Below the pieces are notes generated by a model. It was not told the origin of the DNA and did not search any database. It saw nothing but the letters and a program-made list of their open reading frames with translations. This document shows positions 16,564-26,146 of a stretch of DNA of 63,582 bases, one piece after another (the stretch's first letter is position 1; every line of letters begins with the position of its first letter). Origin of the DNA: Lachnospiraceae bacterium (GTDB lineage: Bacteria; Bacillota; Clostridia; Lachnospirales; Lachnospiraceae). The stretch is taken from positions 1-63,582 of the forward strand of contig JAFZNO010000126.1 of the NCBI GenBank assembly GCA_017552985.1, given 5' to 3'. Both the position numbers and the translations under genes were made by a program.

Positions 16564-16586
16564 TAGTAGTCATAAGAACAAGCGAG

Positions 16587-16625
16587 AAGGGGTTTGTGAA
16601 AGAAATTTCGCAAACCCCTTTTTTA
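16587..16625 (+). terminator. Intrinsic terminator after the importer operon
   Basis: AAGGGGTTTG and CAAACCCCTT pair, with an inner GAAA/TTTC extension, and run into six T residues. This closes the importer operon about 55 bp before the GH36 gene. Confidence 0.85.
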
Positions 16626-16678
16626 AGGCAGATGCCGAAGCGAACAAACTTGTAACGGCATAAGGGAGAAGGAAAGCA

Positions 16679-18535
16679 GTGGAATTATTTGCGGAAATGA
16701 AACTTCAAAGGGACGGTTACGCAGGCGGTTTTTCCTGCGGCATGACCATGCACGGCAGCCAGACCATGGAGCGCTTTGCGCTGACGGAAGGAAACGGAGA
16801 GCTGGAAGAAGGGAAAATGACCTATGAGACGCCGGAAGGCCTCCGGCTTACCGTCGATAAGATCAAAGATGGCGATGCCTTGCGGATCCGGACCAGCGTT
16901 CATAACGGGACGAAGGAAGAAATCACCTTGGAAGCCCTCACCAGCGTTGGACTTAATAACATTCCCGTGGATAAGGTACACAGGATGCAATCCTTTTGGA
17001 GCGCTGAGGGAAAGCTTCGCACGGAAACCATAGAGGAACTGCATTTGGAACCTTCCTGGAACCGATGCGGCCTTCGGTGTGAGAAGTTTGGCAACGTGGG
17101 TTCCATGCCCGTAAGAAAGTATTTTCCGTTTGTGGCATTGGAGGACGGGAAGACTGGCAGTTTTGTGGGAGCGCAGCTGTATCTTGCCTCCAGTTGGCAA
17201 ATGGAGCTTCTCTGCAGGGAGGATGACTCCTTGACGCTTACCGCGGGATTGGCGGACCGGGATTTTGGGCAGTGGATGAAGAAGCTCATGCCGGGCGAGA
17301 CCTTTGATGCACCGGAAGCCGTGATCGCCACGGGCACTTCGCTCCTGGACGTATGTGACCGTCTTGTAAAGGCACAGCATCCCTTGATCTCAAAGGAAGA
17401 TCAGGAGATGGCGATTTTGTTTAACGAGTATTGTACAACTTGGGGAAATCCCTCTTTTGAGAACGTGAAAAAGATCTGCGACAAGATCGCAGACAAGGGA
17501 ATCAAGTTTTTGGTGATCGATTCCGGATGGTATGGAAGTGAGAGATGGTGGGAATGCGTCGGTGACTGGGAAGTGAATGAAAACAGGTTCCCAGGCGGCA
17601 TGAAACCCATCGCGGACTACGTAAGGTCTAAGGGGATGATCCCCGGACTTTGGTATGAAATGGAGGCAGTTTCTGCCGGAAGCAAGCATTATAATGACGC
17701 GCAGCACCTGGTAAAAAAGGACGGCGTTCCGCTTACCGTAGGCGGACGACGCTTTTGGGACATGGAAGATCCCTGGGTCGTGGATTATTTAAGCGAAAAG
17801 GTGATCGGAATCTTAAAGGATGCCGGATTCGGATATCTGAAGGTGGATTACAATGATACCCTGGGGATGGGGTGTGACGGCGCGGAAAGCATGGGAGAAG
17901 GTCTTCGGAGAAAGATCGTTGCCTCCCAGAAATTCTTTGAGAAAATAAGAGAGGAGATTCCGGGGATCGTGATCGAAAATTGTTCGAGCGGCGGTCACAG
18001 ACTGGAACCCTCCATGATGCAAATATGCAGTCAGGCAAGTTTTTCAGATGCCCATGAGATCAAGTCGATCCCGCTGATCGCAGCAAACGTCCAGCGAGTG
18101 GTCCAGCCACAGCAGAGCCAGATCTGGGCGGTCCTTCGGGCAAAAGACTCTAAGGAGAGAATCGAGTATTCCTTGATCGCCACCTTGTTTGGCAGAATGT
18201 GCCTGTCGGGTGACATTTATGATTTGTCGGAAGAACAATGGGAATTGGTGAGACAGGGCATGGAGTTCTACAGGCAGGCGGCAGACGTGATCCGTTATGG
18301 TAAAACAATTCTTCATGAATATGAGGAGACGGGATATAATCGTCCGCAGGGCCAGCAATTGTCCGTCCGGGAATGGAATGGGAAGGGGCTGGCAATCCTG
18401 CATCGCTTCGAAAATTCCAAGAAGCTGGTTCCCAACTTCCCTGAGGGAAGCAGGATTGTGGCGGAATATGGTTCCGGAGACGGCGATTTTAGTGCGAAGG
18501 CATGGCTTTATGACAAAGGAGAGAAAGAGCTATGA
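16679..18535 (+). CDS. GH36 alpha-galactosidase
   Basis: This 618-residue cytoplasmic enzyme is a GH36-family retaining alpha-galactosidase, releasing terminal alpha-D-galactose from raffinose-type sugars or galacto-oligosaccharides. After an N-terminal beta-sandwich (about 1-235) comes a TIM barrel. The nucleophile is Asp390 in LKVDYND and the acid/base is Asp457 in FSDAHE, preceded by the CSSGGHRLEP motif. It is somewhat shorter than the 720-residue bacterial enzymes. The start is GTG at 16679 with GGGAGAAGGA upstream. Its stop overlaps the start of the LacI gene by four bases, so the two are translationally coupled. Some relatives act on alpha-N-acetylgalactosamine (GH36/GH31-like); alpha-galactosidase is the more likely reading. 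Confidence 0.88.
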   Translation: MELFAEMKLQRDGYAGGFSCGMTMHGSQTMERFALTEGNGELEEGKMTYETPEGLRLTVDKIKDGDALRIRTSVHNGTKEEITLEALTSVGLNNIPVDKVHRMQSFWSAEGKLRTETIEELHLEPSWNRCGLRCEKFGNVGSMPVRKYFPFVALEDGKTGSFVGAQLYLASSWQMELLCREDDSLTLTAGLADRDFGQWMKKLMPGETFDAPEAVIATGTSLLDVCDRLVKAQHPLISKEDQEMAILFNEYCTTWGNPSFENVKKICDKIADKGIKFLVIDSGWYGSERWWECVGDWEVNENRFPGGMKPIADYVRSKGMIPGLWYEMEAVSAGSKHYNDAQHLVKKDGVPLTVGGRRFWDMEDPWVVDYLSEKVIGILKDAGFGYLKVDYNDTLGMGCDGAESMGEGLRRKIVASQKFFEKIREEIPGIVIENCSSGGHRLEPSMMQICSQASFSDAHEIKSIPLIAANVQRVVQPQQSQIWAVLRAKDSKERIEYSLIATLFGRMCLSGDIYDLSEEQWELVRQGMEFYRQAADVIRYGKTILHEYEETGYNRPQGQQLSVREWNGKGLAILHRFENSKKLVPNFPEGSRIVAEYGSGDGDFSAKAWLYDKGEKEL

Positions 18536-19575
18536 TCACGGTAAAAGAGATTGCAAAAATGTGTAACGTATCCCCTAGTACGGTTTCCAACATTTTGAAC
18601 GGAAAGCCTAACGTGAGTGACAAGACCAGGGAGCGCGTATGGCAGGCGGTGAAGGATACGGGATATCAGCCGAATTACTATGCGGCCAACATGAGAAAGC
18701 AGAGCACCAGGACCATCAGCATCATCGCAGAGGATCTTGGACAGTTTAGCACGACTCCCATTTTGGAATCTGCCATGGCTTGCTGCGAGGAGCATGAATA
18801 CAGAACGGTCATCATGAACCTGCGTCTCTATGACAAGTGGCGTGACACCTGGTACAATGACGAGGTGAAGCTTCAGAGCGTGCTCAGCCCCGTACTGAAC
18901 GAACTGAAATCCATCAAGGTGGACGGACTTCTTTACGTTGCGGGACACGGAAGGGCCATCAAGTGCCTGCCGGAGGATTTTAGCCTTCCAACCGTTGTGG
19001 CTTATGCGACTTCTGAAAATAACAGATTCCCGTCCATCGTGTTAAATGACGAAAAGGGCGGTTATGACATGATCAAGTACTTGACGGGCATGGGCCATCG
19101 CAGGATCGGCATCATTGCGGGAGCGCCTGACAACGTGCACACCAGGGACAGACTTCTTGGATGCCAGAGAGCCCTCTTTGAGGAGTCGATCCCGTACAAT
19201 CCGGAGTGGACGACGTATGGCGACTGGGAGAAACAATCCGGATATGAATGTGCCAAGAAGCTTGCGAGCCAGAACCTTACGGCTATTTGGTGCATGAATG
19301 ACCTGATGGCAGGCGGAGCCTATGACTACGCGCATGAGAAGGGAATTGTGATCGGCAGGGATCTGTCCATTGTCGGATATGATAACCGTCAGGTTTCCGA
19401 GTATCTGTTCCCAGGGCTTACCACCAATCAGCTTCCGCTGAAGGAGGTTGGATATGCGTCTGCGGAGAAGCTGATCCACATGCTGGAGAATCCGGAAGAA
19501 GAGGCAGATTCTTGTGAGACGATCAAAATTGACGGCTCCATGGTAATCCGTAATTCCGTTGCAAGATTATCGTAA
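18532..19575 (+). CDS. LacI-family transcriptional repressor
   Basis: This 347-residue regulator has a textbook LacI N-terminus: ITVKEIAKMCNVSPSTVSNI, then LNGKPNVSDKTRERV, forming the helix-turn-helix and hinge. A periplasmic-binding-like ligand domain fills the rest. It overlaps the GH36 gene by four bases (ATGA). It is the only complete LacI protein in the window and is the best candidate to bind the CG-centred palindromes at 4158-4171 and 12791-12804. Its ligand is likely a sugar or sugar phosphate from the imported glycan. No copy of the palindrome was seen in front of GH36 itself, so autoregulation is not evident. Confidence 0.93.
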   Translation: MITVKEIAKMCNVSPSTVSNILNGKPNVSDKTRERVWQAVKDTGYQPNYYAANMRKQSTRTISIIAEDLGQFSTTPILESAMACCEEHEYRTVIMNLRLYDKWRDTWYNDEVKLQSVLSPVLNELKSIKVDGLLYVAGHGRAIKCLPEDFSLPTVVAYATSENNRFPSIVLNDEKGGYDMIKYLTGMGHRRIGIIAGAPDNVHTRDRLLGCQRALFEESIPYNPEWTTYGDWEKQSGYECAKKLASQNLTAIWCMNDLMAGGAYDYAHEKGIVIGRDLSIVGYDNRQVSEYLFPGLTTNQLPLKEVGYASAEKLIHMLENPEEEADSCETIKIDGSMVIRNSVARLS

Positions 19576-19633
19576 ACGTGATATGATCTGCATGCAAAGC
19601 AAAGAGACGTAAGTTGGAATTGGGTAGGTGCTA

Positions 19634-20650
19634 ATGAAGAAACGATCGCAAAAGTGGTTCTTTGCATTTATCTGTATACTTATGACGTTGGCCCTCGGCA
19701 GCTGCTCTGACGAGGGCAACGTTCGTTATGCGGATGACGCATTTATCCGGGAACTCTGCGGCTTGCCTCCCGTCACGGAGGAAAGCGCCACGGAGCCGGA
19801 GGAGACGGGCGAAGCAACGCAGGAAACGACGGAGAGCACTAGCGAACCGCGGGAGACGACGGAAAGCACTGGTGAAACACGGGAGACGATAGAAAGAACT
19901 GCTGAAACAGAGGATCCTTCTGAGAGCACGGTGGAAACTGCGGAACCTTCAGAAAGCACGTCTGAAACGGAAGTGACCTCGGAGAGTGCTTCTCAGGAAT
20001 CAACCGAGATCCCTGAGATCGAGAAGACTCCCGGGGACTTAGAGCTAAAGAATTTGATCATTGGTTCCTGGCGAAGTGAACCCATTTCCGTGGAGGCCAT
20101 GGTGAAGGAGGCTGTGCAAGGCGAGAGCTGGCTTGTGCCATACCTGACGCTTGACCCGGAGAAACTGACGGTGCACGTGACCATGGACTTTGCCGATGAC
20201 GGCAAGGCGACCTTAAACGTGGAGGAAAAGAGTTATCAAGATCTGATGGCATATATTAAAGGGGCTGTCAGTGATGGCGTACTTAAGTACTTTGAAAGCT
20301 ACGTAAAGGCTTTGGGTTTGAAACTCAGCGTAAAACAATATCTAAAGATGGCGGGTATTTCCATTGACAGTTACGTGGCAGACGTGATCGAGAAATCTGC
20401 AGGTGACCTCAGCATAGAGTCCATGCGGTATCAGTGCCTTTTCGACGTGTTAGACGGCAAGCTCTGCGTGAGCGAAACCGCCATGGGCATCTATTTACGG
20501 GAGTGTTATTTTGAGATAAAGATCTCAGATTCACAGCTTGAGCTGCTACAATACTTTGAAAATGGTAAAGAGGGGAATCGTCCCTTGGGTTTGGACGTAA
20601 AGCTCCCCATTTTGTTACATAAGGTTCCAACCTGGAAAGGAAATAATTGA
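19634..20650 (+). CDS. Lipoprotein with Thr/Glu/Ser-rich linker (paralog 1)
   Basis: This 338-residue lipoprotein has the signal ending ALGSC, a repetitive linker of about 110 residues built from TTEST, ETTE and PSEST units, and a C-terminal globular domain of about 190 residues that opens LIIGSWRSEP. The linker has the character of a surface stalk. The globular part shares layout with the next gene (GSW/GKW near the start, a VTMDFADDGK-like strand, a helix pair, a closing LELLQYF strand), so the two are paralogs. The ATG at 19634 is preferred to a GTG six bases earlier. The stop overlaps the beginning of the gap before paralog 2, so they are probably one operon. Function unknown. Confidence 0.8.
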   Translation: MKKRSQKWFFAFICILMTLALGSCSDEGNVRYADDAFIRELCGLPPVTEESATEPEETGEATQETTESTSEPRETTESTGETRETIERTAETEDPSESTVETAEPSESTSETEVTSESASQESTEIPEIEKTPGDLELKNLIIGSWRSEPISVEAMVKEAVQGESWLVPYLTLDPEKLTVHVTMDFADDGKATLNVEEKSYQDLMAYIKGAVSDGVLKYFESYVKALGLKLSVKQYLKMAGISIDSYVADVIEKSAGDLSIESMRYQCLFDVLDGKLCVSETAMGIYLRECYFEIKISDSQLELLQYFENGKEGNRPLGLDVKLPILLHKVPTWKGNN

Positions 20651-20712
20651 TAGAAGCACTGAATAGTGACGTTGGAAATGCCAGGCGGAGGCCGGCAAGG
20701 GAGGAGAAAAGA

Positions 20713-21687
20713 ATGAAAAAGAAAAGTTACTTGTGGTTGTTGATCGCGTTGCTTGCGATGGCGCTTTGCTTTGGCGGTTGCTCAGACAATGCATCGTCTG
20801 ATGAGGAGGAAACGCGTAAGGAACAGCGGGACAAGAAGGATGATGACGATGATGACGACGATGACAAGAAGTCTGAATCTGATGAGAAGTCTGAATCTGA
20901 TGAGAAGTCTGAATCCGAGGAACCTTCAAAGTCCACAGAGAAGACGGAGGAGTCATCCGAGTCCATAGAGACGAAGTCAGAAGAGCCTTCCTCGTCTGCA
21001 GAGAAGTCTGAAGAGCCTTCCGCGTCCAAGGAAACAACGGAAGTGGTTGAAACGTCGGAGCAGAATCCGAACGGCGGCGTTAGCGTGACGGATCAATCGA
21101 TCGTTGGCAAGTGGGTAAGTGATCCCATCGACGGTTTGGCAGACAAGCTTTTAGAAGAGCTTGGCGGTTTCGAAGAGATGGAAGACTACGTAAATCTTGA
21201 TCGAAATAAGATCCGGTTCTGCATTTATTTCGAGTTTACGGCAGACGGCAAGATGATCTACGGCATGGATGAGGAAAATCTTGGAGTAACCATGGAGTAC
21301 ATAGCATCCAGCATGATCGACGGAGTAAAGCTTTACATCGAAAAGATGTTTAAGGATGCAGGCATGGAAATGACTTTCGCGGACTATTTGGCAGCTTCCG
21401 GAATGTCTGAGGAAGAGTTCGAGAAAGAGATGCGAGACCAACTTTACCAGTACGTTGATCAGGAAGAAATGAAAGAAGAAGGCATTTACGTTGTCAAGGA
21501 TGACCGCCTGTATGCTGCCGAGGCAAGCGAAGGAACGGTTGACGTCAATCATTCCGAGTCGATTTCTTATACGATCTCCGGAAATAAGTTGACGCTCCTG
21601 GCTTATTTTGACGAAAACGGACAGAGCCAAAACGTTGATGTTATGGACGATCTTCTTAAACTGCCGATGACGCTTACCCGCAAGTGA
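20713..21687 (+). CDS. Lipoprotein with acidic Asp/Ser/Glu repeat linker (paralog 2)
   Basis: This 324-residue lipoprotein has a lipobox CFGGC, a linker with nine consecutive Asp residues, three SESDEK repeats and Ser/Glu-rich units, then a domain opening SIVGKWVSDP. That domain resembles the one in the preceding lipoprotein, including a FEFTADGKMIY strand that matches MDFADDGK there, and it ends in a LTLLAYFDENG strand. The ATG at 20713 follows GAGGAG. The domain layout recalls lipocalin-like Firmicute lipoproteins, but I cannot assign a ligand. The strongly acidic linker could bind divalent metal ions or simply extend the domain through the cell wall. Confidence 0.8.
   Translation: MKKKSYLWLLIALLAMALCFGGCSDNASSDEEETRKEQRDKKDDDDDDDDDKKSESDEKSESDEKSESEEPSKSTEKTEESSESIETKSEEPSSSAEKSEEPSASKETTEVVETSEQNPNGGVSVTDQSIVGKWVSDPIDGLADKLLEELGGFEEMEDYVNLDRNKIRFCIYFEFTADGKMIYGMDEENLGVTMEYIASSMIDGVKLYIEKMFKDAGMEMTFADYLAASGMSEEEFEKEMRDQLYQYVDQEEMKEEGIYVVKDDRLYAAEASEGTVDVNHSESISYTISGNKLTLLAYFDENGQSQNVDVMDDLLKLPMTLTRK
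20839..20925 (+). repeat. In-gene acidic codon repeats
   Basis: A run of Asp codons (20839-20866) is followed by three 18-bp units encoding SESDEK at about 20872-20925. The tandem units are nearly identical at DNA level, so copy number may vary between strains by slippage. Confidence 0.7.
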
Positions 21688-21734
21688 TCTGTTTACGTAA
21701 GTCGTTGTGAAGCTAATTAAGGGAGAAAAAGTAA

Positions 21735-22928
21735 ATGGCTTATGGCACTGTTGAATCCATGTGGATGGGTTTGCTGGCAATTGTTATCTTGATTAGCGGT
21801 TTAAGCATGGTTATGGCACTTGAATTGAGAGCCAAACGATGCATGACGATTGGCGTGGATTACGGTGCCATAAAACGACAGTTGCAGGATTGTCTGGGCG
21901 AAGAGAAAGAACCTTATTACGTCCTGGCGGGATGGCGCAGATTGTCTTTTAGAAACCGATTGGAGGATACGGCCTATCATCAGTGCCTTTGCATGGCAGT
22001 CATGCAAGATAAAATTTCCGTTTTTACGCTTTGGAAGACAAACGGATGGCTACAGATAAAGCAGATTCACGTTGAACGCAAGGATTATTTGCAATACGTT
22101 CTTCGGAAAAACAAAGCGGAGCTATTCTTTCACGTGCCGGGTTTTCAGGGGGAATTGATCGTCTGCGTGGAACCAAAGTTCTTCAGTCAGGAGGACTGGC
22201 ATGCTTACAATGCCATTGGGATCAGCCAACAGCTGGCATTTGACCGGCTCACGGAGGAATTGAAGGCGAGTAAAGCACTGCGTGCCCAGACGTCGGACTG
22301 GGTGAATGGAAAGCTTTCGGGAACAAACCTGTTCATTAGTGGTTGCGGACTTCTTTTTTTCGCCATAGGCGCGTTCCTGTTCCGAATGTTTTGGCCTTTT
22401 GCCGAAGAAGAGAGAAAAGATCCCGTTCTGTTAACGCCATTTGTGATGGACGCGGGTGATTACTCGAACGGTACGCCGGTGATCGTGGATATGGGATCGG
22501 TTTTGACGTTGATTTATGAAAAGCCGGAAACGTATAACTATCTTGCCAAAGCCGGTCGCAAAAAGAGTCCAAGAAAGCTGTATTATCTTATGACCGTGGG
22601 AAACGGGGAGGATATCCGTTACGTGCTTCTTTCTTCGGGTGAGGAGCTACTGTTTCAAAATGGTTCAAAAATTGCGAAGCAGGAAATTGGATCCATACAG
22701 CCCATATCTGATTCCAACGCGAAAAAAAGTTACCGTGAATGGATCGACAAAGCCCAATACGGACCAGACGGAATGAATGGAAAAACAGTGCAGGGATGGG
22801 ATCATCAGGTGACTATTTCACAGCCGATGGAACAGGGAGACGTGACGCCCTTCGTCATTGCATGTGCCACTTGGATGGTCACCGGCGCAGCGTGGTTTAT
22901 TCTTGGCTTTAATAGAAAATTGAGTTAA
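21735..22928 (+). CDS. Membrane protein of unknown function
   Basis: This 397-residue protein has a hydrophobic segment near residues 10-30, a soluble region of about 160 residues, a second hydrophobic segment near 200-218, another extracytoplasmic or cytoplasmic region of about 150 residues and a C-terminal helix ending GFNRKLS. I do not recognise a family or a catalytic motif. It follows lipoprotein paralog 2 by 47 bp on the same strand and probably belongs to its operon. The next feature is the valS promoter. Function is not assigned. Confidence 0.7.
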   Translation: MAYGTVESMWMGLLAIVILISGLSMVMALELRAKRCMTIGVDYGAIKRQLQDCLGEEKEPYYVLAGWRRLSFRNRLEDTAYHQCLCMAVMQDKISVFTLWKTNGWLQIKQIHVERKDYLQYVLRKNKAELFFHVPGFQGELIVCVEPKFFSQEDWHAYNAIGISQQLAFDRLTEELKASKALRAQTSDWVNGKLSGTNLFISGCGLLFFAIGAFLFRMFWPFAEEERKDPVLLTPFVMDAGDYSNGTPVIVDMGSVLTLIYEKPETYNYLAKAGRKKSPRKLYYLMTVGNGEDIRYVLLSSGEELLFQNGSKIAKQEIGSIQPISDSNAKKSYREWIDKAQYGPDGMNGKTVQGWDHQVTISQPMEQGDVTPFVIACATWMVTGAAWFILGFNRKLS

Positions 22929-22933
22929 AAAGC

Positions 22934-22962
22934 TTGACTTTTTGAAAGGCAGGCATTATATT
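22934..22962 (+). promoter_or_regulatory. Sigma-A promoter of the valS leader
   Basis: TTGACT (22934-22939), a 17-bp spacer and TATATT (22957-22962) place transcription start near 22970, at the front of the T-box leader. Confidence 0.8.
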
Positions 22963-22969
22963 TTTCACT

Positions 22970-23367
22970 ATAAGAAATATCCAAGAGTAAAGGCCGTGAG
23001 GAAGAAGAGTACGCTAGAGACCGCCTGACAGAGAGGATGCCTGCCTTTTACGATCGGACCAGGGATGATTCATCCGGGGGAAGAGGAAGAAAGGCGCTGT
23101 GAGGGCATTTGAGGAAAGGAAAGCGGAAGGTAGCTTCGGAGCCGGAGAGCTGAACAAACCTGGATGCGCAGGATGCCCGCGTGGACATAGGCGCGAAGGA
23201 TTCAGTAGGCTTTCACGAGTGATTCCCGTTACAGGATCAGACTTTGAACTGGACGTTCAGGAGAAGTCATGGAGAGGATGGTCGTGAGGCCTTCCGAAAA
23301 CAAAGGTGGTACCGCGTGAATAACGCCCTTTGCAAACCAATCGTTTGCAGAGGGCGATTCTATTTTT
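22970..23367 (+). ncRNA. T-box riboswitch leader of valS
   Basis: The leader holds the conserved T-box core AAGGTGGTACCGCG at 23303-23316. A CAAAGG (23301-23306) that flanks the core pairs with CCTTTG (23327-23332) to make the antiterminator. The same CCTTTG is part of the competing terminator stem. Stem I features are visible upstream: GAAGAAGAGTAC, with the AGTA loop-E element near 23009, and ACAGAGAGGATGCC pairing with GGGCAT near 23103. Uncharged tRNA-Val is expected to stabilise the antiterminator and allow valS transcription. A GTA triplet at 23130-23132 lies opposite the AGTA element and is my best guess for the Val specifier, at low certainty. At about 400 nt the leader is longer than usual because of an inserted hairpin (GGGATGATTCATCC) in the distal arm of Stem I. 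Confidence 0.88.
23324..23367 (+). terminator. Regulatory terminator of the T-box leader
   Basis: CGCCCTTTGCAAA and TTTGCAGAGGGCG form the stem with a CCAATCG loop, followed by ATTCTATTTTT. It is mutually exclusive with the antiterminator because both use CCTTTG at 23327-23332. Confidence 0.88.
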
Positions 23368-23424
23368 AAACATACCTTTGCAAACTCAATAACGTCGCGA
23401 AGCGATTAAATTAGGAGGAGCAAA

Positions 23425-26085
23425 ATGAGTAAGGAACTGGCAAAAACCTATGATCCTCAAGGCATTGAGGACAAACTCTACCAGAAATGGCTCGACAAGA
23501 AATATTTTCACGCGGAGGTGGATTATTCCAAGAAACCTTTCACCATCGTGATCCCGCCCCCAAACATCACGGGACAGCTCCACATGGGTCATGCGCTTGA
23601 CAACACCATGCAGGACATCCTGATCCGTTTTAAGAGAATGCAGGGTTATAATGCCCTTTGGCAGCCCGGCACCGACCACGCTTCCATCGCGACGGAAGTC
23701 AAGATCATTGAGAAGCTGAAAGAACAAGGCATTGACAAGCACGACCTCGGCAGAGAGAAGTTTCTTGAGCGCGCGTGGGAGTGGAAGAAAGAGTACGGCG
23801 GACGCATCATTTCCCAGCTGAAGAAGATGGGTTCCTCCTGCGACTGGGACAGAGAGCGCTTCACCATGGACGAAGGCTGCAACAAGGCCGTGACCGAAGT
23901 GTTCGTTAAGATGCATGAAAAAGGCTATATCTATAAGGGCTCCAGAATCATCAACTGGTGTCCCGTTTGTAATACCTCCATCTCTGACGCGGAGGTTGTT
24001 TACGAGGAGCAGGCCGGACACTTCTGGCACATCAAGTACCCCATCATGAACGAGGACGGCACGCCCTCCACGACGGAGTTCCTGACCTTTGCGACCACCC
24101 GTCCGGAGACCATGCTCGGCGATACTGCAGTAGCCATCCATCCCGAGGATGAGAGATACCAGCACCTGATCGGCAAGAAGGTGATGCTTCCTCTCATGAA
24201 CCGCGTGATCCCCGTTGTTACGGATTCTTACGTAGACAGGGAGTTTGGTACCGGCGTCGTAAAGATCACGCCCGCACATGACCCGAATGACTTTGAGGTT
24301 GGCAAGCGTCATAACCTGCCCGTGATCAACGTGATGAATGATGACGCGACCATCAACCAGAACGGCGGAAAGTTTGCCGGCATGGATCGCTACGAGGCGA
24401 GAGCGGCCATCGTAAAGGAACTGGATGAGATGGGACTTCTCGTAAAGATCGAAGATCACGTTCACAACGTAGGTACCCATGACAGATGTAAGACCACTAT
24501 CGAGCCCATGGTAAAAGAGCAGTGGTTTGTAAAGATGGACGAACTGATCAAGCCCGCCGTGGAAGCAGTAAAGACCGGCGACATCAAGCTCATCCCTGAG
24601 CGCATGGAGAAGACCTATTACAACTGGACCGACAACATCCGCGACTGGTGTATCAGCCGTCAGCTCTGGTGGGGTCACAGAATTCCCGCATATTACTGCG
24701 ACAAGTGCGGCGAGATCGTTGTTGCCGCTGAGGAGCCGAAGGTTTGTCCTAAGTGTGGCTTCGAGCACTTCACGCAGGATCCGGATACGCTGGATACCTG
24801 GTTCTCCTCTGCACTCTGGCCGTTTGAGACGCTGGGCTGGCCTGAAAAGACGGAGGATCTGAAGTACTTCTATCCCACGGACGTGCTGGTAACCGGTTAT
24901 GACATCATCTTCTTCTGGGTTATCCGCATGATCTTCTCCGGATTCGAGCAGATGGGCGAGAAGCCTTTCAAGACCGTATTGTTCCATGGTTTGGTTCGTG
25001 ACAGCCAGGGCCGCAAGATGAGTAAGTCCCTGGGCAACGGCATCGATCCTCTCGAGATCATCGAGAAGTACGGCGCTGACGCGCTTCGCCTTACCCTGAT
25101 CACCGGCAACGCGCCCGGAAATGACATGAGATTCTATTACGAGAGAGTGGAGAACTCCCGTAATTTTGCAAATAAGGTATGGAACGCTTCCAGATTCATC
25201 ATGATGAACATGGACGGCAAGACCGTGACTGCTCCCGTGGCAGGCGACCTTCAGCCCGTTGACAAGTGGATCCTCTCCAAACTCAACACTTTGGTGAAGG
25301 ACGTTACTGACAACATGGAAAGCTTCGAGCTTGGAATCGCGGTGCAGAAGGTGTATGACTTCATATGGGATGAGTTCTGCGACTGGTACATCGAGATGGT
25401 TAAGCCGCGTCTTTATAATACGGATGATGCCGTGAGCCAGAATGCGGCGCTCTGGACCTTGAAGACCGTTCTGATCGACGCGCTGAAGCTCCTTCATCCC
25501 TACATGCCGTTCATTACGGAAGAAATCTTCTGCACGCTGCAGAGCGAGGAAGAGTCCATCATGATCAGCAAGTGGCCCGTTTATGACGAGGCAAGAAACT
25601 ACTCGAAGGAAGAGAAGGCCATCGAGATCATTAAGGAAGCCGTTCGCGGCATTCGTAACGTACGGAGTGAGATGAACGTGGCACCTTCCCGTAAGGCAAG
25701 CGTACATTTGGTGAGCGAGGACAAGCACATTCTTCGGGCATTCACGGAGGGCAAGCTTTTCTTTGCATCCCTTGCATATGCGAGCGAAGTATTTATTCAG
25801 GAAGACAAGACCGGTATCGCGGACGACGCGGTATCCGTAGTGATCCCTGGAGCGACCCTCTACATTCCTTTTGCGGAACTCGTTGATATTTCTGCTGAGA
25901 TCGAAAGACTTGAAAAGGAGCAGAAGCGCCTAGAGGGCGAGCTTGCCAGAGTTAATGGCATGCTTTCCAACGAGAGATTCCTTTCTAAGGCTCCTGAGGC
26001 GAAGATCGCCGAAGAGAAGGAAAAACTTGTGAAGTACAATAGGATGATGGAGCAAGTGACGACGAGACTTTCCCAGCTGCGGTAA
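23425..26085 (+). CDS. valS: Valyl-tRNA synthetase
   Basis: This 886-residue class I enzyme charges tRNA-Val with valine. The HIGH-type motif is HMGH starting at residue 53 within [15 protein letters not shown], and KMSKS is at 531-535 followed by [14 protein letters not shown]1 editing domain sits between, with [19 protein letters not shown]. Zinc-binding cysteines appear in NWCPVCNTS and in YCDKCGEIV. The C-terminus is the long coiled coil typical of ValRS and absent from IleRS. AGGAGG precedes the ATG. Expression is controlled by the T-box leader. The next gene, folC, starts 62 bp downstream, across a GC-rich palindrome. Confidence 0.98.
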   Translation: MSKELAKTYDPQGIEDKLYQKWLDKKYFHAEVDYSKKPFTIVIPPPNITGQLHMGHALDNTMQDILIRFKRMQGYNALWQPGTDHASIATEVKIIEKLKEQGIDKHDLGREKFLERAWEWKKEYGGRIISQLKKMGSSCDWDRERFTMDEGCNKAVTEVFVKMHEKGYIYKGSRIINWCPVCNTSISDAEVVYEEQAGHFWHIKYPIMNEDGTPSTTEFLTFATTRPETMLGDTAVAIHPEDERYQHLIGKKVMLPLMNRVIPVVTDSYVDREFGTGVVKITPAHDPNDFEVGKRHNLPVINVMNDDATINQNGGKFAGMDRYEARAAIVKELDEMGLLVKIEDHVHNVGTHDRCKTTIEPMVKEQWFVKMDELIKPAVEAVKTGDIKLIPERMEKTYYNWTDNIRDWCISRQLWWGHRIPAYYCDKCGEIVVAAEEPKVCPKCGFEHFTQDPDTLDTWFSSALWPFETLGWPEKTEDLKYFYPTDVLVTGYDIIFFWVIRMIFSGFEQMGEKPFKTVLFHGLVRDSQGRKMSKSLGNGIDPLEIIEKYGADALRLTLITGNAPGNDMRFYYERVENSRNFANKVWNASRFIMMNMDGKTVTAPVAGDLQPVDKWILSKLNTLVKDVTDNMESFELGIAVQKVYDFIWDEFCDWYIEMVKPRLYNTDDAVSQNAALWTLKTVLIDALKLLHPYMPFITEEIFCTLQSEEESIMISKWPVYDEARNYSKEEKAIEIIKEAVRGIRNVRSEMNVAPSRKASVHLVSEDKHILRAFTEGKLFFASLAYASEVFIQEDKTGIADDAVSVVIPGATLYIPFAELVDISAEIERLEKEQKRLEGELARVNGMLSNERFLSKAPEAKIAEEKEKLVKYNRMMEQVTTRLSQLR

Positions 26086-26091
26086 GACATA

Positions 26092-26136
26092 GGGACGGGG
26101 TTGATGGACCACAAAATGGCCTACTAACCCCGTCCC
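26092..26136. repeat. GC-rich palindrome between valS and folC
   Basis: GGGACGGGGTT (26092-26102) and AACCCCGTCCC (26126-26136) form a perfect 11-bp stem. A shorter TGGACCA/TGGCC-like partial repeat lies in the loop. There is no U-tract. The form recalls short REP-like intergenic palindromes seen in Clostridia. The folC ribosome-binding site follows directly, so the stem may also affect translation. Confidence 0.55.
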
Positions 26137-26146
26137 CGGAGGAAAA

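Noticed and set aside
23386-25728. Long open frame (780 codons) on the minus strand opposite valS
   Set aside because: It is a mirror of the valS coding frame, with no ribosome-binding site and no recognisable protein. The same holds for other long antisense frames over GH51, epimerase, exporter and hom genes.
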